Assembly: GCA_024224155.1 (NCBI GenBank)
Contig: JAAENP010000018.1
Coordinates: 1 to 42,645 of the forward strand
Length of the DNA: 42,645 bases
Direction: 5' to 3'
DNA from: a bacterium
Lineage (GTDB): Bacteria; Acidobacteriota; Thermoanaerobaculia; Multivoradales; JAHEKO01
The translations under genes and the position numbers were made by a program. Shown piece by piece: positions 16,410-24,848 of this stretch (position 1 is the first letter of the stretch; each line of letters begins with the position of its first letter). The notes below the pieces were generated by a model. That model was given only the letters and a program-made list of their open reading frames with translations, was not told the DNA's origin and did no database searches.

Positions 16410-17212
16410 CGAGAAGCCGAGTCCGACCCGAGGTCGTCGCGGTTGATGACCAGGTCCCGGGTAACCTCCCGATCGGACGGCGGCAGCGTGTACGGTTCGC
16501 CGTTGACCTCGACTCGAACACCCTCAGGATTGCCGAGCGTAAGGCGTACCTCTTCATCCGCCTCCAGTCGCATGGACTCCCCCTGAACGTGGAGCTCACT
16601 GATGCGGCGCCGGCCGTCCACCGAAGCCTCCACCCAGCAGTCCTCCGTGAAGTCCATGGTTACGACCAAGGCCGCCGACGGCGTCGCGGTGTCGTCGACC
16701 GGCTGCGGCGGTGCCGGCGGTAGAACCGGCGCCGCGATCGTCGGCGCGGTCGCCTCTTCCCGGTTTTGCGTCCCCCCCCAGTAGATGAGGAACGCGATCA
16801 AAACCAGGGCCACGAGCAAAGCCAGAATCAACAGCCAGGTGTTCTTGGACTCCTTGGTCCGCGGCTTGGCCCTTTCGGAGTCGTCACCGGGTTCGGAATC
16901 CGTGGAGGCCTGCTGCGCGGTGAGGTAGGAGTTGACCACCTCGTCCGGATCGAGACCGACGAACCTCGCGTACTCCCGCAGAAAGCCCTTGGCGAACACC
17001 GACGCCGGCAAGACATCGAAGCGATCCTGCTCGAGCGCTTCGAGGTACCGGATGCTGATCTTGGTGGCATCGGCGATCTCGCCGAGCGGAACCTCTCGAA
17101 TCTTGCGCTGGCTCCGTAGCCACGTGCCGAAACTGGCCGCCTCACGGCTTTGGTTTTCCTCCCATGGAGGCTGGCGGCTGTTATGTACGGTCACTTTTCT
17201 TCCCAGCTTCAC
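16406..17212 (-). CDS. RodZ-like membrane-anchored HTH protein
   Basis: A 268-residue protein with the RodZ layout: an N-terminal Cro/CI-type HTH domain (about 27-97: FGTWLRSQRKIREVPLGEIA, then ISIRYLEALEQDRFDVLPAS and FAKGFLREYARFVGLDPDEV), a charged linker, one membrane segment (about 125-145) and a C-terminal extracytoplasmic beta domain (about 175-250: MDFTEDCWVEASVDGRR through GVRVEVNGEPYTLP). RodZ links MreB to the envelope and governs cell shape. The start is GTG at 17212; a GTG six codons on is also possible. Here it lies between two related HEAT-like proteins in one operon, with ATGA overlap to the next gene, so these are candidate partners for its cytoplasmic domain. Confidence 0.85.
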   Translation of the reverse strand: MKLGRKVTVHNSRQPPWEENQSREAASFGTWLRSQRKIREVPLGEIADATKISIRYLEALEQDRFDVLPASVFAKGFLREYARFVGLDPDEVVNSYLTAQQASTDSEPGDDSERAKPRTKESKNTWLLILALLVALVLIAFLIYWGGTQNREEATAPTIAAPVLPPAPPQPVDDTATPSAALVVTMDFTEDCWVEASVDGRRRISELHVQGESMRLEADEEVRLTLGNPEGVRVEVNGEPYTLPPSDREVTRDLVINRDDLGSDSASR

Positions 17213-17237
17213 ACTCTATTGACGGCCGCCGAGGCGG

Positions 17238-17996
17238 TCAAATCGCACTCTTCCCATCTCCGGTGTCCATACCCAAGAGCAGTCCGGCCTTGCGCCGCAC
17301 TACCAGCGCCAGACGACGATCGGCGTACACGTCGCGCAGGTCGGACTTCTTCAGGTACACGAGCAGTCCGAGAGCCGTCGCGACCGGGGCTCTCGGGTTG
17401 CGGGCGATGCCATTTCGGATCGGGTACCGGCTGCCCCATTTGCGATCTCGCGCGATACGGCCCAGGACTTCCGGCGCAGCCCGGTCGCCGTTGATCAATG
17501 GCGCCAGCAGGCCCTCTGTCATCCTGGGGTTCTCGAGCAGCGCACCGATCACTCGCAGGTTGGGATCGCGCAGGAGGTGACCTATGACTCCGGCCCCGGC
17601 CTTGCGCGCGATCGCGATGCGCTCTCCGACTCCCAGCCGCGGCAGTCGCTCGGCGAGACGCCGCTCCGCGGCCCGGCGCACGCGCGGCCGGACGCGCGTA
17701 CTGCCACCCAGTTCCACCAGATCCCGCCAGTACAGACCTGGCACCAGGTTGAGGACCCTCGGCTCGGGAGTCTTTGGGTGCTGTGCCAGCGCCTTCTGGA
17801 CTTCGTGCGAAGAGAGCAGCCGGCGCTCGGCGAGCACGAGCTCGATAACCCGCCTCGAAACATGTGGGTTGCGTAGCGCGGTGCGGACTACCTCGGCGTC
17901 CAAATCGCCCAGTTCCGCCTCGATCAGCTCGAACATCTCGAGCTCGCCGCACTCCCTCAGTCTGGCGGCGAGCTGGGCGCGACGGGCCGGATCCAT
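17238..17996 (-). CDS. HEAT-like helical repeat protein of unknown function (N)
   Basis: A 252-residue all-helical protein and the first gene of the minus-strand operon. Repeats of the form ALxNPxV/T...VI/VL are visible: TALRNPHVSRRVIELVLAER, KALAQHPKTPEPRVLNLVPG, HLLRDPNLRVIGALLENPRM and NGIARNPRAPVATALGLL. Residues 69-110 are related to the C-terminus of the protein at 15381, so the two arose by duplication. The spacing resembles DUF2336-type or other short HEAT repeats; I do not assign a function. It starts at ATG 17996, 41 bases from the divergent GreA-fusion gene, and the RodZ-like gene follows after 25 bases. Confidence 0.75.
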   Translation of the reverse strand: MDPARRAQLAARLRECGELEMFELIEAELGDLDAEVVRTALRNPHVSRRVIELVLAERRLLSSHEVQKALAQHPKTPEPRVLNLVPGLYWRDLVELGGSTRVRPRVRRAAERRLAERLPRLGVGERIAIARKAGAGVIGHLLRDPNLRVIGALLENPRMTEGLLAPLINGDRAAPEVLGRIARDRKWGSRYPIRNGIARNPRAPVATALGLLVYLKKSDLRDVYADRRLALVVRRKAGLLLGMDTGDGKSAI

Positions 17997-18037
17997 TGCG
18001 ATACTCTACCTTGCCGAAACGTTGCTATTGAGGTCCC

Positions 18038-20128
18038 ATGAGCCTGCCCAAGACCACCAGGAAGCACATCGAGGCCCAGAACTTCGAGGCCGTCGAAGAT
18101 GATTGGCTGACGCGGCTCGACGAGGAGCCGGACGACCTCGGCTTTTTTACCTCGACCGCACGAGCCCTGGCCTCGTCCAGTGGGCCCGAAGTGGCCCAGC
18201 AGCTCCTCGAGCTTCTCGACGAGCAGCTCTCCAGCCAGGGGAGCTGGGAGGAGCGGCTCACCCTGCTCGAAGCAACCGGCGAGATCTCCTTTACCGCCGA
18301 AGATCTGAACCGGGAGATCATCTCCACTCTCGAGAAGCTCTATCCCAACAGCGAGATCGTGCAGGTCTTGACCGACAAGATGGGCCTCAGGCGAGCCATC
18401 GACGACATCCCCAGAATCTGGCAGAAGGTGCGCCGACTGAGAGGCGTCCTGGCCTATGACGTCGGCGCCATCGTCGCCATGGAGGGCAAGGGTGTCGGCG
18501 AGGTGGTCGAGGTCAATGTCCAGCTCGAGAAGCTCAAGGTCAACTTCGAGAATCACTCGGGGCTGAGTATCGGCTTCGGGGCCGCCAGCAAGGTCCTGGA
18601 GCCCCTCGCCTCCGACCACTTCTTGCGGCGGAAGATCGAAGCTCCCGACGAGCTTGCCTCACTCGCCAAGTCGGATCCCTCGGAGCTTCTGCGGCTGATT
18701 CTGATCGGTCAGCCCAAACTGACCGCCACCCAAATCAAAGGCATGCTGAGCGGGCTGATCGAGGAAAAGAGCTGGAGTTCCTGGTGGGCCAAGGCCCGGA
18801 ACCACCCCCAACTCGTGGCTGCCGGCAAGGGTGCCCGCCAGATCTACAGCTGGGCCGACAGCGCGGCCGCCGCGGGCGAGGAAATACGCGCCCAGTTCGA
18901 GCGCGCGGATCTCAAACAGAAGCTCGAGATCTTCCTCCGGGAGGCCAAGCGAGGCTCGGAGACCGCGCTCGAGCACGGCAACGCCTTGGTCCGGATCGCG
19001 GATGCGCGGAAAGAGAAGAAGCCGGACGAGGCCATCCGAATCCTGGCCGCCCTCGAGCGCTCGGACCGCGTGATCGAACGACCTCCCTGGACCATTGAAG
19101 ACATTCTCAAGACCACCAGGGATCCCGCTGCGGTGGTGCGTGCGATCGGTGACCGCAGCCTGAGGCTCACATGCCTCGGCGCTCTCGTCGATCTTCGGAC
19201 CGACTGGCCAGGTATCTTCGGCAACGCTCTAGCACACGAGCTGGACGCTCCGGTCCTCGACTTCCTGTTCCAGAAGCTGTGGGTTTCCGAGCGCGAGCAG
19301 GCCGAAGAGCTCGTCGATCGCATCCTCAGCCAACCGGCCAAGCGCCCGGCCGCGTTCCTCTGGCTGCTCGAGCACCTCGAACAGACTCCTTACTTCGGCA
19401 AACGCAATCCGGCCCGTGCCCTCGGGCAGCTGCTTCGCTCGAAGAGCCTACCGGAGTTCTCCAAGCACAAGGTTGCCATCAAGCGCATCCTCGAGGACGG
19501 TGCCGTGACTCAAGCCCTCATCCAGCGGCTCGAGGCCGATCAGGCGGAGAGCGTGCACGAGTTGTTCGAGCGGACTCCGCTCGAAGAGCATCTGCGCGAC
19601 CGGCTGTTGACCGCGCTGCACCTGCGCTTCCCGGATTACCGAACCGGATCGTCCAATTCCCTCTACGCGACGACCGCCATCATCGAAGAGAAGCGAGCCG
19701 AGCTGAAGAACCTCCTCTACGTCGAGATCCCGGCCAATCGCAAGGCAATCGAGGAAGCCCGGGCGCTCGGTGACCTGCGCGAGAACTTCGAGTACAAGTC
19801 GGCGCGCCAGAGACACGAATACCTTTCCGCCAGGGTCCATGGCCTCGAAGGCAATCTCGCCCGGGCCCAACCGATCGCACTCGATCAGATCGATTCGTCA
19901 AAAGTGCGCATCGGGGCTACGGTAGTGCTCGCGAGCGTCGACGGCGACGGATCGACTCGCGAGGTAACCATCCTTGGACCCTGGGAGAGCAATCCCGACC
20001 TCGGCATTCTCTCCTATGAGTCCGAAGCCGCCGACAACCTGCTGGGCAAGCACCCGGGCGAGGAGGTCGCCCTCGGGCGCGACAACTGGCGTATCGAGTC
20101 GATCAAGCCTTGGGAAGGCTACGACTAG
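18038..20128 (+). CDS. GreA/GreB-type transcription factor with a very long N-terminal extension
   Basis: A 696-residue protein. Only the last 160 residues are a Gre factor: an antiparallel coiled coil (about 548-608) whose tip reads GDLRENFEYKSA, with acidic residues D579 and E582 at the places of the catalytic D41 and E44 of E. coli GreA, then the FKBP-like domain (about 622-690) ending in WRIESIKPWEGYD. Gre factors enter the RNA polymerase secondary channel and stimulate cleavage of backtracked RNA. The first 540 residues are helical with no motif I can name, except for a small beta-rich part near 150-185 (DVGAIVAMEGKGVGEVVEVN) that could be an SH3-like or KOW-like fold. Long GreA proteins of about 700 residues are known in Chlamydiae and Spirochaetes. 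The ATG has GAGG upstream. Confidence 0.88.
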   Translation: MSLPKTTRKHIEAQNFEAVEDDWLTRLDEEPDDLGFFTSTARALASSSGPEVAQQLLELLDEQLSSQGSWEERLTLLEATGEISFTAEDLNREIISTLEKLYPNSEIVQVLTDKMGLRRAIDDIPRIWQKVRRLRGVLAYDVGAIVAMEGKGVGEVVEVNVQLEKLKVNFENHSGLSIGFGAASKVLEPLASDHFLRRKIEAPDELASLAKSDPSELLRLILIGQPKLTATQIKGMLSGLIEEKSWSSWWAKARNHPQLVAAGKGARQIYSWADSAAAAGEEIRAQFERADLKQKLEIFLREAKRGSETALEHGNALVRIADARKEKKPDEAIRILAALERSDRVIERPPWTIEDILKTTRDPAAVVRAIGDRSLRLTCLGALVDLRTDWPGIFGNALAHELDAPVLDFLFQKLWVSEREQAEELVDRILSQPAKRPAAFLWLLEHLEQTPYFGKRNPARALGQLLRSKSLPEFSKHKVAIKRILEDGAVTQALIQRLEADQAESVHELFERTPLEEHLRDRLLTALHLRFPDYRTGSSNSLYATTAIIEEKRAELKNLLYVEIPANRKAIEEARALGDLRENFEYKSARQRHEYLSARVHGLEGNLARAQPIALDQIDSSKVRIGATVVLASVDGDGSTREVTILGPWESNPDLGILSYESEAADNLLGKHPGEEVALGRDNWRIESIKPWEGYD

Positions 20129-20161
20129 AGGCCGTCGGCACAGAGCCCGCACCGAAAGAGA

Positions 20162-21022
20162 TCACCCCTGCGGCTTGGGCGCCGGGTACATGACCTCGAC
20201 GATCCGATCATCGACCCTTAGCCTGACTCTTTCGAGGCTCCGAAAGGCCGCCAGCTCGCCATCGAGGTCGGTGGTCTCCGCACGCAGGTCGATCAACTCC
20301 GCGGCCGCCTGGCCTTCCAGTCCAACCTCGATCCAGACGTCGGCCTCCTTGACGAACACGCGCCCCGACAGCGATCGAGTCTCGGTCTCACCGTCGGCGA
20401 AGGACGCCTCCATCAACGCCGCGGGCGTGGGCTCGGCCGCGACGGCTGTGCGCTGGCCGGCTTCGGCTCTCGAACGAACTCCCCCCCTTCGATCCTGCTC
20501 GATCGAGCCAGCTGTATCGACCGCTGCCGCTTCAGCCATCGGCACGGCTTTGGCTTGGTCGCGGCGACCTGGGCTCGATTGCTCGATCTCCGGCACACCT
20601 AGGGTCTCTCTGTCTTCCTCCTCGGGCGCCGAAGCCACGATCACGCGCGTCGTGGTCCGGCCGTGCTCGGAAACACCGAGAGCGAACAGGTACAGAATCG
20701 CGCCGAGGGCCAGGACAATCGCGAATACGGGAGCCAGGACCGGTTGCCCCAACCAGCGTCTCAATCCCTCCTCGAGGCGGAAACCGCGGGGCTCCTCGAG
20801 CGCCGCCAGGCGCACACGACGCTCGACTGCCGCCGACAGGGTCGGCGGTGGCGCCACGCTCTCCAAACGTCGGACGCCTGCCGCGATCGCGCGCAAACCG
20901 GAGAGCCTGTGGCGGCACTCCGTGCAATCGCTGAGATGCCCCTCGACCATGCGCAGCTCGGCCGGCGTCACCTCCTTGTCCGCGTAACTGGACAGTAGCT
21001 CGACCGCCAGATGCTGGCTCAT
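20162..21022 (-). CDS. Zinc-finger anti-sigma factor
   Basis: A 286-residue single-pass membrane protein. The N-terminus has the zinc-binding anti-sigma domain (H29-x3-C33-x2-C36 in EGHLSDCTECRHRL), which holds ECF sigma factors inactive. A hydrophobic segment at about 93-117 spans the membrane, and the remaining 165 residues would lie outside, starting with a long acidic and Ala-rich linker. The C-terminal 70 residues look like a small beta domain (LSGRVFVKEADVWIEVGLEG) and may sense the signal. The gene start overlaps the sigma factor stop (ATGA at 21019-21022), the standard cotranslated sigma/anti-sigma arrangement. Confidence 0.87.
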   Translation of the reverse strand: MSQHLAVELLSSYADKEVTPAELRMVEGHLSDCTECRHRLSGLRAIAAGVRRLESVAPPPTLSAAVERRVRLAALEEPRGFRLEEGLRRWLGQPVLAPVFAIVLALGAILYLFALGVSEHGRTTTRVIVASAPEEEDRETLGVPEIEQSSPGRRDQAKAVPMAEAAAVDTAGSIEQDRRGGVRSRAEAGQRTAVAAEPTPAALMEASFADGETETRSLSGRVFVKEADVWIEVGLEGQAAAELIDLRAETTDLDGELAAFRSLERVRLRVDDRIVEVMYPAPKPQG

Positions 21023-21636
21023 ACGTTCACCTCCAACCAGCGCCGAAGCTGCTCCCGGCCCCGGGCGATCCGCGACCGGACGGTGCCGATGCGCACCCCC
21101 AGTACCTCGGCAATCTCAGAGTAGTTCATGTCTTCAAAATCCCTCAACAAAACGGCCTCGCGATAGTGCGACGGCAGATGCTCGAGACCGACCCGAACCG
21201 AGGCCGACAGATCGGTGGCCACGGCGCGCTCCTCGGGCGAACGGCCCTCGTCGGCCGCTCGTTCGAGCTCGGATTCGCTGTCATCCACCCGCTGTGCAAG
21301 GTGTCTTCCCCGACGCCGTAAGCGCGTGTTGCTGCAGTTGACGGCAATGCGAAAGACCCAGGTCTTGAGCGACGATCTGCCCTTGAACTTCCCGAGGTGC
21401 CGGTAGGCTCGAATAAAGGTCTCCTGGGCGATGTCCTCGGCGTCGGCCGGATTGCCGCTCATTCTCAAAGCCAGGTTGTACACCATGCTCTCGAACTGCT
21501 GGTAGAGCTCGCCGAATGCCTGGGTGTCACCGTGGCGATGCCGCTCGAGAAGGTTCGCTTCCCGCGTCTTGAGACTCGCCGATGCGCTGATAGCCATTCT
21601 CTCCGGTGCTCGAGGTTCTTGCTTCGGGCCTCCCAT
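21019..21636 (-). CDS. ECF-family RNA polymerase sigma factor (RpoE-like)
   Basis: A 205-residue sigma factor with only regions 2 and 4. Region 2 includes ELYQQFESMVYNLALRMSGN and DAEDIAQETFIRAYRHLGKF, with the SSLKTWVFRIAVNC segment; region 4 is the HTH LPSHYREAVLLRDFEDMNYS followed by EIAEVLGVRIGTVRSRIARG. Such factors direct polymerase to stress or envelope promoters when released from their anti-sigma factor, which is encoded immediately downstream with ATGA overlap. The ATG at 21636 is used here; an internal ATG at 21597, preceded by GGAGAG, is a possible alternative that would remove 13 non-conserved residues. It follows the amidase gene by 47 bases on the same strand. Confidence 0.92.
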   Translation of the reverse strand: MGGPKQEPRAPERMAISASASLKTREANLLERHRHGDTQAFGELYQQFESMVYNLALRMSGNPADAEDIAQETFIRAYRHLGKFKGRSSLKTWVFRIAVNCSNTRLRRRGRHLAQRVDDSESELERAADEGRSPEERAVATDLSASVRVGLEHLPSHYREAVLLRDFEDMNYSEIAEVLGVRIGTVRSRIARGREQLRRWLEVNV

Positions 21637-21683
21637 GATTCAGACCCCGGATCCTCGAAAAAGTTCCCGAAAAGTGCGACCGG

Positions 21684-23456
21684 TTAGCGAGCCGTGGTCG
21701 CAGCCCAGAGGCTCTCTGATTCGCGGGCATCGCCGTAGTAGGCGATGATTCCGTCCACGATCGCCTCGGCCACCCCCTGTCGGAAGTCCCGGGTCTGAAT
21801 CAACTTGCGGTCCTCGGGATTGGCCAGATTACAGATCTCAAGCAGCACCTTGGCCGGAACTGCATTGTAGCGCAGGACCGCCGGGAGCCACTCGCGGCGC
21901 TTGCGGACGATCTTCTCGCGCACCGGCTTGTCGGCATGAACCGCGAGTCCACGCGCGTCGAGAGCGTCGATGAGGCTCTCGGCCAGATCCCGCGACAGGC
22001 CCTCGCTCTTGACGCGTTCTTCCGCGCTGAACACGACCCGGGGCTTCTCCCGCACCTCCCGGCGCGAGGCGTAGGCCATTCCTTCGCGCCCGTAGGATCC
22101 CTTGCCGTAGCGAGCTCCTGGGATATAGGCCATGCCGCCGCGCAGCGACGGATGCAACGAGTCCGCATGGATCGAGAGAAAGACGACCTTTTCGGGATCC
22201 CCCGCGGCCTTCAACGCCTGGCGCAGGAAGCTGTTCGCCAGATACCAGCGCAGGTGCAAACCGACGGTCGAGTCCTCGATCAAGTAACTGGGATTGGTCA
22301 GGACGGTGTGCCGACGCGAGGCGGGCAGCACGTCGCTTCCGGCAATCACGTGCCTGTCGCCGTCGCGAATCGTCGGCTTCACCACCGCGGCGCTCTCGGC
22401 TTCCAGCAACTTCTTGACCCGAACCATCACGTCGTAGACGTAGAGACTCTCCCATACGTCTCCATGCGAGGCGCCGACGTCCGAGCCGCCGTGCCCCGAA
22501 TCCACAATCACGGTCACGCCGCTGAGACGCTTGGCGGTCACACTATTGCGGTATCGTGAGCTGGCTTCGAGGCCGGCCTCGTATTCGCGCCTGCGGGGGT
22601 CGGCCGCCGGCAAGAACTCCGGCTCCAACAGCTCGAAGGGGATCTTGACTTCGTATCCGATCGGGATCGCGGTGACCCGGTCGATGCCGCTCCGGTTGGC
22701 GATCGTGCCGGCCAGGGCGTTGACGTCCTCGGCATACACGCGCCCCGTAAAACGCACGACCACGCTCGAATAGAGGGCCTCTCCGGGCTTGAGGCTGTAG
22801 ACGGCGTACTCGCCCTCGTCGTCTTCGTCGTACTCGATGTAGTAGGCCGACTCAGGAGGCAGCGTCGCGCGCAGCGCGGGTCGCAGGAGCCTCGCCGGGA
22901 TCAGAACTCTCCGGCCGGGCGTCAGCTCATCTTCGCGCAAGCTGTTCTCCAGTCGGATCGCCCGGTAGTTGTCACCCCGGCCGGTAAACCACTCGGCCAT
23001 TTGCCAAAGGTTGCCCTGCCCATACGTCGCGGGGCTGCCGATCTCGTGGTACCAGCCCTCGGCGGCGGCGTAGTCGTGAGCGAAGAGCGCCTTGACCACC
23101 CGCAGCTGCCACTCGGGACGAAGCCCGGAAAACGGGATCCGATAACGGGCCCCGGCGAGCAGCTGGCTGATATCGCCATTTTCCTTCGAGATCCGTTCGA
23201 CCGCGGCCCGTTCGCCGCAAAACCGCAACGCGAAACCGAGCAGTCCCTCGCCCCGCTCGGGCTCGGCTTCGAGTCGGAGGCTCCTCTCCTCGGTCAGGGT
23301 GGCGACCACGCCCTCCTCGACCCGGGCGCGGTAGGTCGAAGCAGCCGAGGGCGTCGCGGCCAGCATGAAGAGGGCCGGGATGACGCCGGCCCGGAGCGCT
23401 CGCCTCGAGCCTCGTGAAGGCAAAAGCCTTTTCTTCAAGCTATTTAGACCCGACAT
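21684..23456 (-). CDS. Exported N-acetylmuramoyl-L-alanine amidase (Amidase_3) with LysM-like modules
   Basis: A peptidoglycan amidase of 590 residues, which cleaves the bond between MurNAc and the L-Ala of the stem peptide. The catalytic domain is C-terminal: VIVDSGHGGSDVGA (first zinc His), LSIHADS (second zinc His region) and KVLLEICNLAN (catalytic Glu). Two insertions bring the domain above usual size. The N-terminal half seems to hold three LysM-like segments ending in IPF/IPA (GARYRIPF, GRRVLIPA, GYEVKIPF), which would bind glycan. I chose the ATG at 23456, giving a basic N-terminus and a signal peptide ending near ATPSAAS; the longer frame from 23510 begins with unlikely sequence. The neighbouring ECF sigma/anti-sigma pair suggests envelope-stress control. 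Confidence 0.88.
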   Translation of the reverse strand: MSGLNSLKKRLLPSRGSRRALRAGVIPALFMLAATPSAASTYRARVEEGVVATLTEERSLRLEAEPERGEGLLGFALRFCGERAAVERISKENGDISQLLAGARYRIPFSGLRPEWQLRVVKALFAHDYAAAEGWYHEIGSPATYGQGNLWQMAEWFTGRGDNYRAIRLENSLREDELTPGRRVLIPARLLRPALRATLPPESAYYIEYDEDDEGEYAVYSLKPGEALYSSVVVRFTGRVYAEDVNALAGTIANRSGIDRVTAIPIGYEVKIPFELLEPEFLPAADPRRREYEAGLEASSRYRNSVTAKRLSGVTVIVDSGHGGSDVGASHGDVWESLYVYDVMVRVKKLLEAESAAVVKPTIRDGDRHVIAGSDVLPASRRHTVLTNPSYLIEDSTVGLHLRWYLANSFLRQALKAAGDPEKVVFLSIHADSLHPSLRGGMAYIPGARYGKGSYGREGMAYASRREVREKPRVVFSAEERVKSEGLSRDLAESLIDALDARGLAVHADKPVREKIVRKRREWLPAVLRYNAVPAKVLLEICNLANPEDRKLIQTRDFRQGVAEAIVDGIIAYYGDARESESLWAATTAR

Positions 23457-23549
23457 CCTAAAGTTGAATTTTAGACTCTGCGGCGGTACGCGGGCAAATC
23501 GACATGCCAACAGTCCCGCAGCGTAGTTCGGCTGTCAGAATCAGGAGTC

Positions 23550-24848
23550 TTGACCAGAGCCTCCGTAGGTGAACGAATTCTGCGCCATCCTCTAGCGGCG
23601 CTTGTTGCCGGCCGAGCTGGCCGCTCCGGCCATCCGGCCTGCCATGCCGTCGGCGGCATCGTTCGAGACGCGGTCCTGTCCGTCGATACGATCGACCTGG
23701 ATATCACGGTCGCGAGCCAAGGAGGTGCCCTGGCCAGCTCGCTCGCGGAGGAGAGCACCGGCACCTGCATCGCCCTCGGGGGTGATCGGTTCTCTTCCTA
23801 CCGCGTGGTCGCAGGAGACTTCCAAGTCGACGTCTGGGACCGCGCGGGCGGAGGCTTGGTTGCCGACCTCGAACGCCGGGACCTGACCATCAACTCCATC
23901 GCTTGGGGCTTCGAGGACGGGAAGCTGCACGACCCGTTCGCCGGCCTCTCGGATCTTGCCGAACGGATGCTACGAGCCACGAAGGGCGATTGCTTCGAGC
24001 GCGACCCGTTGCGGGTGCTTCGCCTGGCTCGCTTTCACACGTTTCTCGACGGCTTCAAAATCGACTCGACCACCGCGAATGCGGCGCGAGACGCCGCGGT
24101 GCGGCTCGAGCGAACCGCCGTCGAACGAGTTCGAGACGAATTGCACAGGACCCTTGCGGCGGACTCGACACACCTGGCCTTGGGATCGTTGAGCGAGCTG
24201 GGAGCGCTCGCGGTTCTGGTGCCGGAGACCGCCGATCCGAGCGCTTCCGCCAGTCTCCTCGAGAGCGCCGGCCGACTGGATCAATACCTCACGTTGCTCG
24301 CGGCCGAGCTCTCCGAGAGGGAGTGGAGACGGGAAGACCGACGAGTGGCGGCGATCTCGCTGCTACTGGCCCACCAGAGCGACGGACTGTCGATCACCGC
24401 GACCACCGGCCTCGAGAGGCGAGGCCTGACGACCCGAAAGACCCTCCGAGCGGCAATCCGGCTCCTGGCCGACCAGCTACCGAAAAACGAAGACGACCGT
24501 CGCCTCTTCATTCTTGGACACGGACCCCACTGGCCGCTGGCCCTCGCGGTCCACGTCGCCATGACGCCCGAGATCGGGGTCTCGGCCGCCAGGCAGCTGG
24601 CCATCGAGCTCCAGGTTACCGCGCGTGAGCACCCTTCCCTGGTGCGCGGCGCGGTCCCCCTGCTCGACGGCCACGCGGCCGCGCGCATCTTGGGAGTCGC
24701 GCCGGGCCCGGCGGTCGGCGAGGCACTTCGCGGTCTGGTACGTGCCCAGGCCCTCGGCCTGGTCACCACCCGTGACGAGGCCGAGGACTTCCTGCGCAAG
24801 CAGAAGCCGATCGCTACTACTTTGCGGCCGCCATCAGGCGCTGATTGA
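23550..24848 (+). CDS. cca: CCA tRNA nucleotidyltransferase / polyA polymerase family protein
   Basis: A class II nucleotidyltransferase of 432 residues, which adds or repairs the 3' CCA of tRNAs using CTP and ATP. The head domain has AVGGIVRDAVL (about residues 33-43) and the catalytic DLD carboxylates in TIDLDITV, then RRDLTINSIAW and the neck motif ERDPLRVLRLARFHTF. The tail is helical without a recognisable HD phosphohydrolase motif. Because the tRNA-Pro in this window encodes its own CCA, the enzyme may serve repair or polyadenylation here; assignment between CCA-adding and polyA-adding activity is not possible by eye. The start is TTG at 23550 and is uncertain. Its last 32 bases overlap the convergent PilT-like gene. 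Confidence 0.85.
   Translation: MTRASVGERILRHPLAALVAGRAGRSGHPACHAVGGIVRDAVLSVDTIDLDITVASQGGALASSLAEESTGTCIALGGDRFSSYRVVAGDFQVDVWDRAGGGLVADLERRDLTINSIAWGFEDGKLHDPFAGLSDLAERMLRATKGDCFERDPLRVLRLARFHTFLDGFKIDSTTANAARDAAVRLERTAVERVRDELHRTLAADSTHLALGSLSELGALAVLVPETADPSASASLLESAGRLDQYLTLLAAELSEREWRREDRRVAAISLLLAHQSDGLSITATTGLERRGLTTRKTLRAAIRLLADQLPKNEDDRRLFILGHGPHWPLALAVHVAMTPEIGVSAARQLAIELQVTAREHPSLVRGAVPLLDGHAAARILGVAPGPAVGEALRGLVRAQALGLVTTRDEAEDFLRKQKPIATTLRPPSGAD

Noticed and set aside
12601-17194. The shared string TTATGTACGGT near 12603 and 17180
   Set aside because: One copy is intergenic and the other lies inside the first codons of the RodZ-like gene; there is no flanking similarity, so a common regulatory site is not supported.
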